Assembly (NCBI GenBank): GCA_030524035.1
Contig: JAUNHG010000003.1
Span: 62,001-126,000 of the forward strand
Reading direction: 5' to 3'
Length of the DNA stretch: 64,000 bases
Source of the DNA: Kocuria sp.
GTDB lineage: Bacteria; Actinomycetota; Actinomycetes; Actinomycetales; Micrococcaceae
Shown here in pieces: positions 1 through 8,783 of this stretch. Every line of letters starts with the position of its first letter. Within the stretch, counting starts at the first letter, position 1. The notes beneath the pieces are model-generated. The model made no database searches and was not told where the DNA came from. It saw only the letters and a list, made by a program, of their open reading frames with translations. The position numbers were made by a program, and so were the translations under genes.

Positions 1-455
1 GAGTGGTTTACGGCTACAAATTCGCATTCAAATTCGCCAAGCTTCTCCACTTGACCCTCACGAACCGTAAGCATGTACGGCTTAATGCGATGTTCCCGCA
101 GCTTCGCTTCTACCAATGCTAGCGTCAATTGTGACCCCAGAATGGGAATATCGGCCCGGCGCTTCAGCAAATAAGGCACCGCACCAATGTGATCTTCATG
201 GCCGTGTGTCAGCACAATTGCCACAATGTCATCTAAACGATCTTCGATATGGGAAATGTCTGGCAAGATCAGGTCAACACCCGGCTGGTTTTCCTCTGGG
301 AAAAGCACACCACAATCAACAACCAACAACTGACCGTTAATTTCAAACACGGTCATGTTGCGACCGACTTCCCCCAGGCCACCCAGCGGAGTAATCCGCA
401 GAGTGTCCTGACCGAGAGCAGAGGGCTCACTTAAATTTTCCAACCAACGGGTCAT
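1..455 (-). CDS. rnj: Ribonuclease J, N-terminal part (cut by window edge)
   Basis: The first 151 codons are present; the gene runs off the left edge. The translation opens with ITPLGGLGEVGRN, typical of RNase J, and carries the metallo-beta-lactamase zinc motif HGHEDHIG at residues 84-91. RNase J is a cytoplasmic 5'-exo/endoribonuclease that matures rRNA and degrades mRNA. The ATG at 455 is preceded by GAAAGGGG. It lies 42 bases downstream of dapA on the same strand, the order known from Corynebacterium and Mycobacterium, so co-transcription with dapA is likely. The beta-CASP and C-terminal domains are outside the window. Confidence 0.95.
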   Translation of the reverse strand, partial: MTRWLENLSEPSALGQDTLRITPLGGLGEVGRNMTVFEINGQLLVVDCGVLFPEENQPGVDLILPDISHIEDRLDDIVAIVLTHGHEDHIGAVPYLLKRRADIPILGSQLTLALVEAKLREHRIKPYMLTVREGQVEKLGEFECEFVAVNH

Positions 456-497
456 ACGACCCCTTTCTCATGTCGTTGCTCTCCTTCAGAGCATTCC

Positions 498-1412
498 TCA
501 AAAATTCAGGGTATCCGCCAGCACGGACCTCACAAGATCAGCTTTCATCGCAGCCAACTCGGCGTCGGTGGCATCCGCATACGGAAGGCGCACACGATGG
601 TTCGATAACACTGATTGCCAATGCAGAATCTGTTTCGCCGCAACAGCCCCCGGAACATGAGTCATCGTTGCCCTCACCACGGGCTCCAACTCATGGGCAA
701 TCGTCAAAGCATCCTGAAGATTATCCGCCCGGACTGCATCAATCAGACGACGAAAACGGGCGGTGTCCACGTGAGTAGTCACACCAACAAGCCCCACCGC
801 CCCGATCGACATCCACGGGAGAACCAGACCGTCGTCACCGGAGTAATACAGAAGGTCTGTTTCCGCAATAACCCTCATGCCACCCACCAAATCTGCCTTA
901 GCGTCTTTGACGGCGACAATCTTGGGGTGCTCTGCCAATCTCAGCAAAGTATCAGCAGATAACGGGATACCCGTGCGGCCCGGAATGTCGTAGAGCATGA
1001 TGGGTAACTCCACAGCATCCGCCACAGTTTCAAAATGCGCCACCACCCCTGTTTGTGTGGGCTTGTTGTAATAGGGGGTCACGATCAGCAGACCGTCCAT
1101 CCCGGCTTTCTGTGCTTGACCAGATAGGTGCAGAGTGTGATGGGTGTCGTTAGAACCCGCGCCAGCCACCAACGCTACCTTGTCCCCCACGGCATCACGC
1201 ACAGTGCTGAACACCGCAAAATGTTCATCGTCGGTCATGGTGGAATACTCACCGGTTGTCCCGCCAACCACCAGACCATCGCAGCCCTGCTCCACCAGAC
1301 GAATAGCCAAAGCCTCTGTGGCAGCCAAATCCACGGAACCATCATCTTTAAACGGCGTGACCATGGCAGTAAGCAAAGTTCCAAATAACGGCCGATCCTG
1401 GTGCACAGTCAT
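498..1412 (-). CDS. dapA: 4-hydroxy-tetrahydrodipicolinate synthase
   Basis: This 304-residue enzyme condenses pyruvate with aspartate semialdehyde, the first committed step to diaminopimelate and lysine. Visible motifs are GGTTGEYSTM (about 50-59), the catalytic tyrosine in LYDIPGRTG (Y141) and the Schiff-base lysine in AVKDAK (K169). The frame is open up to 1631, but the extra 73 residues have no family counterpart and overlap the upstream membrane-protein gene, so the ATG at 1412 was chosen. It sits 10 bases after that gene, in an apparent dapB-membrane protein-dapA-rnj operon. Confidence 0.95.
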   Translation of the reverse strand: MTVHQDRPLFGTLLTAMVTPFKDDGSVDLAATEALAIRLVEQGCDGLVVGGTTGEYSTMTDDEHFAVFSTVRDAVGDKVALVAGAGSNDTHHTLHLSGQAQKAGMDGLLIVTPYYNKPTQTGVVAHFETVADAVELPIMLYDIPGRTGIPLSADTLLRLAEHPKIVAVKDAKADLVGGMRVIAETDLLYYSGDDGLVLPWMSIGAVGLVGVTTHVDTARFRRLIDAVRADNLQDALTIAHELEPVVRATMTHVPGAVAAKQILHWQSVLSNHRVRLPYADATDAELAAMKADLVRSVLADTLNF

Positions 1413-1422
1413 GGCATACACC

Positions 1423-2091
1423 CTAACTTGCCCGGCCTGTTGACCGCTGCCCTGGACCGGATTGATCACGAGAAAGTCGAACAGCCTGCCGCATGGCTGC
1501 CCGTGCTCGCTTGGAGTCTCCAGAGGCGCTGTATGCCAAGGACAACCGATACCACGTCCGCCACTGGTCAGGGGCAGCTTCCACATCAGTTTGCCACCGG
1601 GGAAAATCAGCATCCGCAGCTTCACGGACAATTCGTCCCGACGGTAAACGGGGCAACGTATCTTCCGGTAGTCCGCCTTCAGCGGCCAACTGCCGTCCTA
1701 ACTGTTCAATCCGAATGCCAAATATAAGCTCACGAACCAACGCCCACACACCCACTACAGGAATCAGCACCAAAGCCGCTCCCATGACACGGCTGGCCAA
1801 CGCATCAGACGTCATCAGAATCCATGCCCGTTGCAGGGACAAGGCGAGGTAAAACACCAACAACGCCGCCATAGTTGCCGCCAGGGCTTTGCCGCGGTTG
1901 GTGGATTCCAACAAGGTAAAAACCCCCGCGAAAGCACCAATAACCAGCACAGTGACTTTCGCCGTGCTGGGAATCGGCAGCAGCCACAAAGTCAACGCAG
2001 CAACACCCAGGGCGACCCACCCCACAGCCCGTAGGGAATTCAACGAGACGAAAGGTGGCTGATCTGACGATGCAGAATCCGAAGGTTTCAC
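1423..2091 (-). CDS. Conserved membrane protein of the dapB-dapA operon
   Basis: The protein has 222 residues, with four hydrophobic segments (about 22-40, 43-62, 69-87 and 100-118) followed by a cytosolic part. Near residues 165-210 this contains one TPR-like helical pair (WRTWYRLSLAYSASGDSKRA). A membrane protein of this kind directly follows dapB in mycobacteria (Rv2772c); that orthology is inferred from position and layout. Its start overlaps the dapB stop by four bases (ATGA), indicating translational coupling. In C. glutamicum, as remembered, thyX lies between dapB and dapA instead. Function is unknown. Confidence 0.8.
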   Translation of the reverse strand: MKPSDSASSDQPPFVSLNSLRAVGWVALGVAALTLWLLPIPSTAKVTVLVIGAFAGVFTLLESTNRGKALAATMAALLVFYLALSLQRAWILMTSDALASRVMGAALVLIPVVGVWALVRELIFGIRIEQLGRQLAAEGGLPEDTLPRLPSGRIVREAADADFPRWQTDVEAAPDQWRTWYRLSLAYSASGDSKRARAAMRQAVRLSRDQSGPGQRSTGRAS

Positions 2092-2861
2092 GCGCCGAGA
2101 TCCATAAAATGTTCCAGCCCATGCGTCAGCCCCGGAGTCACAGGTATTGTGCGCACTCCCAGCAAAACACCTGACATAAATGACACACGATCAAAAGAAT
2201 CATGACGGATGGTCAGCATCTCACCATCGTTACCCAGCAAAGTTTCCTGATGTGCCACGAGCCCACGTAACCGCACAGAGTGCACGTTGATGCCCTCAAC
2301 TGTGGCACCACGCGCACCATCAGGATCAGTTTCGGTAGCATCAGGGCACTCCCCCAACCCTGCCTGCTCACGGGCCCGAGCCACAAGTCCTGCGGTGCGA
2401 GTTGCGGTACCGGACGGGGCGTCCACTTTGTCGGGGTGGTGCAGCTCAATAATTTCAGCCGACTCAAAGAACCGAGCAGCAATAGCAGAAAACCGCATAG
2501 CCAGCACCGCTCCCACCGAAAAGTTGGGGGCAATCAACACCCCAACGTGTGGGTGAGTGGTGAGTAACTCAGACAACCTGGCTAACCTGTCGTCATCCCA
2601 ACCGGTGGTACCCACGACGCAGTGAATACCGTTTTCCACACAAAAACGTACGTTGTCTTCCGTAGCTGATGGAACCGTGAGATCCACGGCCACCTGTGCA
2701 CCGGAGACCAACAGTTGCTGAAGGGAATCACCATGGGAGATGGTGCAGACCAACTGAAGGTCACGAGCATTGTCCACGGCATGCACTGCTTCCGTTCCCA
2801 TGCGCCCTTGCGCTCCCAGGACCGCAACTTTGAGAGGGCCACCGATGTTGTTGTGGTTCAC
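2088..2861 (-). CDS. dapB: 4-hydroxy-tetrahydrodipicolinate reductase
   Basis: This NAD(P)H-dependent reductase performs the second step of the diaminopimelate branch. The nucleotide-binding motif VLGAQGRMG lies near the N-terminus, and the catalytic His/Lys block HHPDKVDAPSGTA lies mid-protein. A GTG at 2861 with GAAGGAG five bases upstream gives 257 residues; an ATG at 2882 adds seven residues without a clear ribosome-binding site. The stop overlaps the next gene by four bases. It follows the M16 peptidase gene after a short gap, so the whole pepR-dapB-dapA block may be one transcript. Confidence 0.93.
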   Translation of the reverse strand: MNHNNIGGPLKVAVLGAQGRMGTEAVHAVDNARDLQLVCTISHGDSLQQLLVSGAQVAVDLTVPSATEDNVRFCVENGIHCVVGTTGWDDDRLARLSELLTTHPHVGVLIAPNFSVGAVLAMRFSAIAARFFESAEIIELHHPDKVDAPSGTATRTAGLVARAREQAGLGECPDATETDPDGARGATVEGINVHSVRLRGLVAHQETLLGNDGEMLTIRHDSFDRVSFMSGVLLGVRTIPVTPGLTHGLEHFMDLGA

Positions 2862-2892
2862 TGCCGCTCCTTCACAATTCATGAGGCCTTGT

Positions 2893-4290
2893 TCAGCTCT
2901 GCTGCGCAGCCACGATCTGCACCACGGTGGGGCTCTGCGCTAATTCTTGCGCCAAGGCACGGACATCCTCAGCGGTAACAGCACGCACCCGGTCAAGGGT
3001 TTCTTCAAGATCGTAGAACTCACCGGTGGTCAGCTCCGCCGACCCCAAACGTGACATCCTTGACCCGGTGTCTTCCAGTGCTAGCACGGTGCCGCCAGCC
3101 AATTGCCCCACAACTTTAGTGAGCTCTGGTTCCTGAATGCCGTCGTGTGCCAACTTGTTCAATTCCTCGGTCATCAGGTGCAATACCTGATCTGTTTTAG
3201 CGGGGGCGCACCCCGCGTACATCCCGAAGTATCCGGCATCCGAATATGACCCAGCAAAAGAAAACGTGTTGTAGGCCAGGCCACGTTTTTCACGGATTTC
3301 CTGAAATAGCCGCGATGACATGCCACCACCTAAAGCGGCATTAAGCACTGTCATGTGGTAGCGACGGTCATCACCAGCCGCCAAGCCCAAACACCCCACC
3401 ACAACATTGGACTGCTCCACGGGACGATGCAACACATGGTGGCCCCATTCAGGGGTGGGTGCAGTGGCATCGGCTGATCCACGTGTCCGTCGTGGACGTG
3501 CTGTAGCAGGGGCAAAAGCGTCCCATCCCGCAGTAGTCATCGACGTAACAACCATATTTACGACGTCTTGGTGTTCCAGTCCCCCTGCTGCGGTCACCAC
3601 CAGTCCTTCTGGCCGGTAATGTTCCTGGAAATGGGCCCACACACGTTGCCGTGATACTGCCAAGATTTCATCCGGCGTACCCCCGATAGGACGCGATAAC
3701 GGATTTCCATGAAGCACGTGTTCCACAAAATGTTCAAAAGCTACATCTGTGGGGTCGTCCTGGTCCATCGCGAGTTCTTCCAGAATCACACCGCGTTCAC
3801 GCTCGAGTTCATCAGGATCTAGGACCGCATCAGCCACCATGTCCATCAGAACGTCTACCGCCATGGGGAGCTGCTCTGAAAGCACTCGGGCGTAGTAACA
3901 GGTGTGTTCCTTGGCTGTGATCGCGTTGGATTCGCCGCCTACTGCATCAAAAGCTTCAGCAATCTGCAGGGCGTTACGCGTGGTTGTGCCTTTGAACAGT
4001 AAGTGTTCCAGAAAGTGGGTGGAGCCTAAATGTCCCGGGGCTTCGTCCCGAGAACCTACTCCCACCCAGAATCCCACTGTGGCGGACAGCAACCCCGGCA
4101 TGGATTCCGTGAGGATTCTTGTGCCACAGGGCAATACGGTTCTGGTGACCACTGCACCACCATCCCCATCGTGAATCACATGGGTGTACCCACCCGTTCC
4201 CGCAGACTGGGTACCGGGCCGTGCCGGGGTGATGGCAGCATCACCTGTGGGTGCTGCCTGTACTTCCAAAGGAAGGTCAACGACCGCCAT
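2893..4290 (-). CDS. M16 family zinc peptidase (PepR-like)
   Basis: A cytosolic M16 metallopeptidase of 465 residues. The inverted zinc motif HFLEH is at about 92-96 and the downstream acidic helix (ERGVILEEL) supplies the third ligand region. The C-terminal half has the pitrilysin-type RLFQEIREKRGLAY segment. Family members resemble mitochondrial processing peptidase; in Mycobacterium the same gene (pepR) follows pnp, as here. The ATG at 4290 has AGGAGAA upstream. An in-frame start at 4326 would overlap the hairpin at 4320-4360 and is less likely. The physiological substrate is unknown. Confidence 0.9.
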   Translation of the reverse strand: MAVVDLPLEVQAAPTGDAAITPARPGTQSAGTGGYTHVIHDGDGGAVVTRTVLPCGTRILTESMPGLLSATVGFWVGVGSRDEAPGHLGSTHFLEHLLFKGTTTRNALQIAEAFDAVGGESNAITAKEHTCYYARVLSEQLPMAVDVLMDMVADAVLDPDELERERGVILEELAMDQDDPTDVAFEHFVEHVLHGNPLSRPIGGTPDEILAVSRQRVWAHFQEHYRPEGLVVTAAGGLEHQDVVNMVVTSMTTAGWDAFAPATARPRRTRGSADATAPTPEWGHHVLHRPVEQSNVVVGCLGLAAGDDRRYHMTVLNAALGGGMSSRLFQEIREKRGLAYNTFSFAGSYSDAGYFGMYAGCAPAKTDQVLHLMTEELNKLAHDGIQEPELTKVVGQLAGGTVLALEDTGSRMSRLGSAELTTGEFYDLEETLDRVRAVTAEDVRALAQELAQSPTVVQIVAAQQS

Positions 4291-4319
4291 ACAGTGTTCA
4301 GTTCTCCTGCGATAGAAAC

Positions 4320-4360
4320 GTGCCATGTCCGGATTGCCTCAGCAAAACCGGACATGGCAC
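4320..4360 (-). terminator. Hairpin between pnp and the M16 peptidase gene
   Basis: A perfect 13-bp inverted repeat (GTGCCATGTCCGG and its complement, 4320-4332 and 4348-4360) with a 15-base loop lies eight bases after the pnp stop. On the minus strand only three T residues follow shortly after, so termination may be partial and some transcripts may continue into the peptidase gene. Confidence 0.65.
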
Positions 4361-4368
4361 GTGATGGG

Positions 4369-6642
4369 TTAGTTGTCCTCGGAACCCGAGGGAGTTTCAG
4401 TGGAGCTTTCGGAGTCGCCGGGAGCATCGGCGATCACCGGGGACAAGGAGAGCTTGCCACGGTCATCTACTTTGCTGACCTCCACTTGGACCTGCTGCCC
4501 AACGGACACAACATCCTCGACGTCGTTCACACGCTTACCGTCGTTGAGTTTACGCAGTTCCGTGACGTGCAACAGGCCGTCCTTACCGGGCGTCAGAGAA
4601 ACAAACGCGCCGAAAGTGGTGGTTTTCACCACGGTACCCAGATAGCGTTCCCCAATTTCGGGCACCTGGGGGTTGGCAATCGCGTTGATCGCCGATCGCG
4701 CGGCCTCGGCAGAGGGACCATCCGCAGCACCTATATACACCGTGCCGTCGTCTTCAATGGAAATATCCGCGCCGGTATCTTCCTGAATCTGGTTGATCAT
4801 CTTGCCCTTGGGACCAATGACTTCACCAATCTTGGCGACGGGGACATTAACCGTGAGAATGCGCGGAGCGTGCTCGGACATTTCATCCGGGGTGTCAATG
4901 GCCGCCGTGAGCACGTCCAAAATGGCCAAACGGGCTTCGCGTGCTTGGCCCAGCGCAGCTGCCAAGACATCGGCTGGGATACCGTCCAACTTGGTATCCA
5001 GCTGAATGGCGGTCACAAAATTCTTGGTACCTGCCACCTTAAAGTCCATATCACCCAAGGCATCTTCAGCACCCAGGATGTCGGTAAGGGCCACGTGAGC
5101 GTCTTTACCATCCACCTGACCAGTTACCAAGCCCATGGCAATGCCCGCCACCGGTGCACGCAACGGCACACCGGCATTGAGCAGTGACAAGGTCGAAGCA
5201 CACACCGAACCCATGGACGTGGACCCATTGGAACCTAGAGCTTCAGACACCTGGCGGATGGCGTACGGGAAATCGGCGCGAGCCGGAATCACCGGAGCCA
5301 AAGCACGTTCAGCCAGTGCGCCATGCCCAATTTCGCGACGTTTGGGTGAACCCACCCGGCCCGTTTCACCCGTGGAGTACGGGGGGAAGTTGTAGTGGTG
5401 CATGTAGCGCTTGGACTTCACCGGGGAAAGAGAGTCAATCTGCTGCTCTGACTTGAGCATATTCAACGTGGTTACTCCCATGATCTGGGTTTCACCGCGC
5501 TGGAAGATCGCGGATCCATGCACACGCGGCAGGATTTCCACCATGGCAGTCAGTTCACGGATGTCCTTGGGGCCACGACCATCAATGCGCACACCATCAC
5601 GCAGAACACGCTGACGAACAGTTTCCTTGGTGAGTTTCTGGTAAGCGTCGTTGACCTCGTCTAGACGCTCAGCAAAGGGCTTACCTTCACCCGTTAATTC
5701 CGCCAGCACAGACTGGTGTAGTTCATCCGTGGCGTCTTCGCGTTCTTGTTTACCGGCGATCGCATACACCTCAGCTAAACGTTCGCCAGCGGCTTCCTGA
5801 ACCGCCGTTGCGACATCGTCACCGTGGCCACCGAAGTATGGAAGATCCAAGGCGGGTTTTCCAGCACGAGCTTTGAGATCAGATTGGGCCTGACATAAAG
5901 CTTGGATAAAGGGCTTAGCTGCCTCCAAACCTTCAGCCACGATGTCTTCTGACGGAGCAACTGCACCACCCTGGATGAGGTCCCAGGAGTTATCGGTGGC
6001 TTCGGCCTCAACCATCATGATCGCCACGTCTTGTGTGCCATCAGGGGCGGTCACGACGCGCCCAGCCACCGCCATATCGAATACGGCGCTTTCCAGTTGG
6101 GAGTACTTGGGGAAGCACACCCACTGGTGGGTGCCGTCGGCCTGCGGGATCAACGCCAAGCGCACACCACCCACCGGACCACCAAAGGGTGCACCGGAGA
6201 GCGTGGTGGACATGGAGGCAGCATTGATGGCCAGAGTGTTGTAAATCTCGTCCGGATTAATGGCTAGAACAGTTACGACCACCTGGACTTCGTTGCGGAT
6301 GCCTTTGTCAAACCCTGGACGCAGCGGGCGGTCGATCAACCGGCACGCCAGAATTGCGTCCGTGGAAGGACGGCCTTCACGGCGGAAGAAGGAGCCGGGA
6401 ATCCGGCCGTCGGCATACATGCGCTCTTCAACGTCCACGGTGAGTGGGAAGAAATCAAAACCATCGCGCGGCTTTTTACCAATTGCGGTGGTGGACAACA
6501 GCGTGGTGTCGTCGTCGATCGACACCAGGGTGGAACCTGCTGCTTGCTGAGCCAGCAAACCGGTTTCAAAGCGCACAACGCGTTTGCCGTAACTGCCATT
6601 GTCAATAACGGCCTCAGCGAATTGAATCTCGGGACCCTCCAT
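4369..6642 (-). CDS. pnp: Polyribonucleotide nucleotidyltransferase (PNPase)
   Basis: This 757-residue phosphorolytic 3'-exoribonuclease is also a guanosine pentaphosphate synthetase in actinobacteria. Two RNase PH domains are visible: the first has [14 protein letters not shown] and [10 protein letters not shown], the second has [15 protein letters not shown]-like sequence and [15 protein letters not shown] domain follows (GPKG loop near 620) and then an S1 domain ([15 protein letters not shown]). The ATG at 6642 has GGAGG five bases upstream; the open frame extends 17 codons further without support. It lies downstream of rpsO, a widely conserved pair. The C-terminus is Ser/Glu/Pro rich. Confidence 0.96.
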   Translation of the reverse strand: MEGPEIQFAEAVIDNGSYGKRVVRFETGLLAQQAAGSTLVSIDDDTTLLSTTAIGKKPRDGFDFFPLTVDVEERMYADGRIPGSFFRREGRPSTDAILACRLIDRPLRPGFDKGIRNEVQVVVTVLAINPDEIYNTLAINAASMSTTLSGAPFGGPVGGVRLALIPQADGTHQWVCFPKYSQLESAVFDMAVAGRVVTAPDGTQDVAIMMVEAEATDNSWDLIQGGAVAPSEDIVAEGLEAAKPFIQALCQAQSDLKARAGKPALDLPYFGGHGDDVATAVQEAAGERLAEVYAIAGKQEREDATDELHQSVLAELTGEGKPFAERLDEVNDAYQKLTKETVRQRVLRDGVRIDGRGPKDIRELTAMVEILPRVHGSAIFQRGETQIMGVTTLNMLKSEQQIDSLSPVKSKRYMHHYNFPPYSTGETGRVGSPKRREIGHGALAERALAPVIPARADFPYAIRQVSEALGSNGSTSMGSVCASTLSLLNAGVPLRAPVAGIAMGLVTGQVDGKDAHVALTDILGAEDALGDMDFKVAGTKNFVTAIQLDTKLDGIPADVLAAALGQAREARLAILDVLTAAIDTPDEMSEHAPRILTVNVPVAKIGEVIGPKGKMINQIQEDTGADISIEDDGTVYIGAADGPSAEAARSAINAIANPQVPEIGERYLGTVVKTTTFGAFVSLTPGKDGLLHVTELRKLNDGKRVNDVEDVVSVGQQVQVEVSKVDDRGKLSLSPVIADAPGDSESSTETPSGSEDN

Positions 6643-6883
6643 GGGTGCCTCCATTTCTTGGGGATTTGTGTACATAACACAGAACCACCGCACCCGCGTT
6701 CGGCCATCGATCGAGGCTCACGGAATGTCACCCGCTGTCATATGGGGGATTCCGGGAGCCACTGTCGAGGACCGCCACCCGAGTCGTGGTGAAGTTCTGT
6801 TCCCAGCCTGTCAGATGTCTGCATAAAACACCGGTATTGATGGCTGGTATCGGCTCATGCCTTCCTGGCAGAGCCTGGACATA

Positions 6884-6934
6884 GGTGCGGGGCGAGGGCT
6901 CACCCCAACAAACGGGTCAGCCCCGCCCCGCACC
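6884..6934 (-). terminator. Strong GC-rich hairpin in the rpsO-pnp gap
   Basis: Arms 6884-6900 and 6919-6934 pair over 16 bp with one bulged base and an 18-base loop, starting 11 bases after the rpsO stop. No T-run follows. It may terminate rpsO transcripts or, as known for rpsO-pnp of enterobacteria, be a processing site controlling pnp mRNA. The rest of the 303-base gap (6643-6945) shows no gene; a pnp promoter may lie there but was not recognised. Confidence 0.6.
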
Positions 6935-6945
6935 AAGACGGTGTA

Positions 6946-7215
6946 TCAGCGGCGCAGGCCGAGACGCTGGATGAGCGCACGGTAACGCGTGATGTCAGTG
7001 TCGTGCAGGTAAGTCAACATACGACGACGACGACCCACTAACGCCATCAGGCCACGGCGGGTGTGGTGGTCGTGTTTGTGCATCTTCAGGTGCTCAGTGA
7101 GATCAGAGATGCGACGGGACAGAACCGCGATTTGAACCTCCGGGGAACCAGTGTCACCTTCGTGAGTCGCGTATTCCTTGATGATTTCCTGCTTGACGGC
7201 TGCGTCAAGGGCCAT
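6946..7215 (-). CDS. rpsO: Small ribosomal subunit protein S15
   Basis: An 89-residue primary rRNA-binding protein of the 30S platform, of standard length. The conserved stretches [19 protein letters not shown] and GRRRRML are all present. The ATG at 7215 was chosen because the family begins MALDAAVKQ-like; an upstream in-frame start at 7263 would add 16 unrelated residues. It is followed by the hairpin at 6884-6934 and pnp. In other bacteria S15 represses its own mRNA by binding the leader; the leader here can fold (see 7216-7388) but the mechanism is not proven. Confidence 0.95.
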   Translation of the reverse strand: MALDAAVKQEIIKEYATHEGDTGSPEVQIAVLSRRISDLTEHLKMHKHDHHTRRGLMALVGRRRRMLTYLHDTDITRYRALIQRLGLRR

Positions 7216-7388
7216 GATGAACTCCTTGGGTTCAGTGCCGTGCGGCCCGGGGTGGTGTTCCACGACCGGGTCTCAGGACTTGGTGCTAGCACCTCAGTTT
7301 CTGAGGGTCCGTCCACCACGGACTGCAGACGGACCGAGGGGTAGTCTAGCAAAGCCCTGACCCAAGAGGGCCCGCACATCAGGCTACG
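7216..7388 (-). promoter_or_regulatory. rpsO leader with inverted repeat
   Basis: The 173 bases before rpsO hold a perfect 8-bp inverted repeat (GGTCCGTC, 7306-7313, and GACGGACC, 7328-7335). A shorter alternative helix, GTCC/GGAC, lies within the same segment. This could be an S15 autoregulatory structure or the terminator of the upstream accessory gene that ends at 7389. No confident -10/-35 pair was identified. Confidence 0.35.
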
Positions 7389-8783
7389 TCAGGCTTTTGA
7401 TGGGTCGCTAGATGCGCTTGCCAGAACGCGGTCAACGGCTTCCACCAGGGAATCGTGCCAGGTCTGCGGCACCACGGATTCTAGACGCACCATATTTTCC
7501 ATGGCTGCAACCAGGTTTAGGGGGCCGCACGTGGCGGTGTGAATCCATCGCGGGAAAAGATCAATCCCGGGAAGTTCTAGTGCCCAAAACGACCACGGGG
7601 GTTGGAGCAATTCTGTCTCACAGCCTTCAGGGCCATTGAAGTCCAGGAGTTCCGGCGTGGGGGTATCCCAGAAGATGTCACGACCAATAAAGGTTTGCAT
7701 CTGCATAATGTCAACCGTCGTGGCGATCGGCAAAGGCCAGGTGGCATGCATACCACTCCACGCAGCCAGGATGGCGGGGACGCTCCGGTAATGCTCCCAC
7801 ACAAGGTACTGGACCCCATCACGACCGGCCACAAGGTCTAACGCCGTGGGGCCAAGTAGCGCTATAGCGCGATCGTCTTCCATCCATACGTCCACGAAGG
7901 TTGTGTGGCCCGCCATGTGACCAACACCATGAATATCTGGGGTATTTTGTGTCACCAGAGCAGCTTGATGCCCCTCACGTGTAAGAACACCATCACGCAC
8001 CCAGTCCATGCGTTCCAAGGTGCGCAGGTGAGTGGATCTAAGCTTGGTGGAGAACCCGCCGAGAGGGCCGGACTGGTGGATCATGCGTAGGGTATCCAGG
8101 ATGCCTTCAGGAACTGTGTGCACGACCCCAGGTAGAGGGACCGCCCCAGAACTGAGCTCCGGGATCGATGGGGATACTTCCAGAGTTTCAGAAATGCGGG
8201 AATTCCCCCAAAAACCACCAATTTCAGCAGTAGCTATGGAATCCACCGCATCATGTGGGATCACGGGACGTGTTGGTCCGTGATATTGCTGTGTGAGCCG
8301 GACGGAGCATGCCATGGCTCTGCCTAAATCCAGGAAATCCCCTGAAAGGCCTGCGGGTAACGTGAGGGAAATTTCCACAACCGTTCCTGCTGCTCCCACA
8401 AACCAATGCCATTGGGTGAAGGCAACCCCGGATTCCAATCCACTGATTGACATTTCACGACCAGTCAAACCGTGGTCCGTCTGAAAGTAATCCCAACTCA
8501 GAAGGGAACTCCCGGAAAAATACTCCAGTAATCCTCTGGTGCAATCTGCCGCTGCTCGTGCAACCCCACCCCCCTCTTCATCCGCCATAAAAAAGCGAAC
8601 CACAATATTAGGGAGCATTGTGATGCGGGATTCTATGGCGTCTCGCATCTCATCATCTATAGGAAGAGTGGCGATAATTAACCCTTCATGTTCGGAAGGA
8701 ACTATTGTCCAATCTGCAGGAAAAATCATGTCCGTGGGACCCACGGGCATAGTCACCATATTGGTGCCTAAAAAGTCATGCAT
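7389..8783 (-). CDS. Cytosolic protein of the T7SS-like cassette, unknown function
   Basis: Not recognised with confidence. The product has about 464 residues, with no signal peptide and no clear membrane segment. Roughly residues 15-170 alternate strands like LpqN/PsbP/DcrB-type domains (DWTIVPSEHEGLIIATL; PNIVVRFFM; GTVVEISLTL). The second half (230-460) has a central mixed segment (GVLTREGHQAALVTQ; FVDVWMEDDRAIALLG) that loosely recalls ESX secretion-associated proteins such as EspG, but this is inference. Its start lies inside the end of the membrane-protein gene: ATG at 8783, or GTG at 8792. No good ribosome-binding site is seen, so coupled translation is likely. Last gene of the cassette. 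Confidence 0.7.
   Translation of the reverse strand: MHDFLGTNMVTMPVGPTDMIFPADWTIVPSEHEGLIIATLPIDDEMRDAIESRITMLPNIVVRFFMADEEGGGVARAAADCTRGLLEYFSGSSLLSWDYFQTDHGLTGREMSISGLESGVAFTQWHWFVGAAGTVVEISLTLPAGLSGDFLDLGRAMACSVRLTQQYHGPTRPVIPHDAVDSIATAEIGGFWGNSRISETLEVSPSIPELSSGAVPLPGVVHTVPEGILDTLRMIHQSGPLGGFSTKLRSTHLRTLERMDWVRDGVLTREGHQAALVTQNTPDIHGVGHMAGHTTFVDVWMEDDRAIALLGPTALDLVAGRDGVQYLVWEHYRSVPAILAAWSGMHATWPLPIATTVDIMQMQTFIGRDIFWDTPTPELLDFNGPEGCETELLQPPWSFWALELPGIDLFPRWIHTATCGPLNLVAAMENMVRLESVVPQTWHDSLVEAVDRVLASASSDPSKA

Noticed and set aside
1413-1631. N-terminal extension of dapA to 1631
   Set aside because: The 73 extra residues do not match DapA and overlap the upstream membrane-protein gene.
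4030-5187. 385-codon open frame on the plus strand opposite pnp and the peptidase gene
   Set aside because: It lies antisense to two well-supported genes, crosses their boundary and shows no domain; it is a by-product of codon bias.
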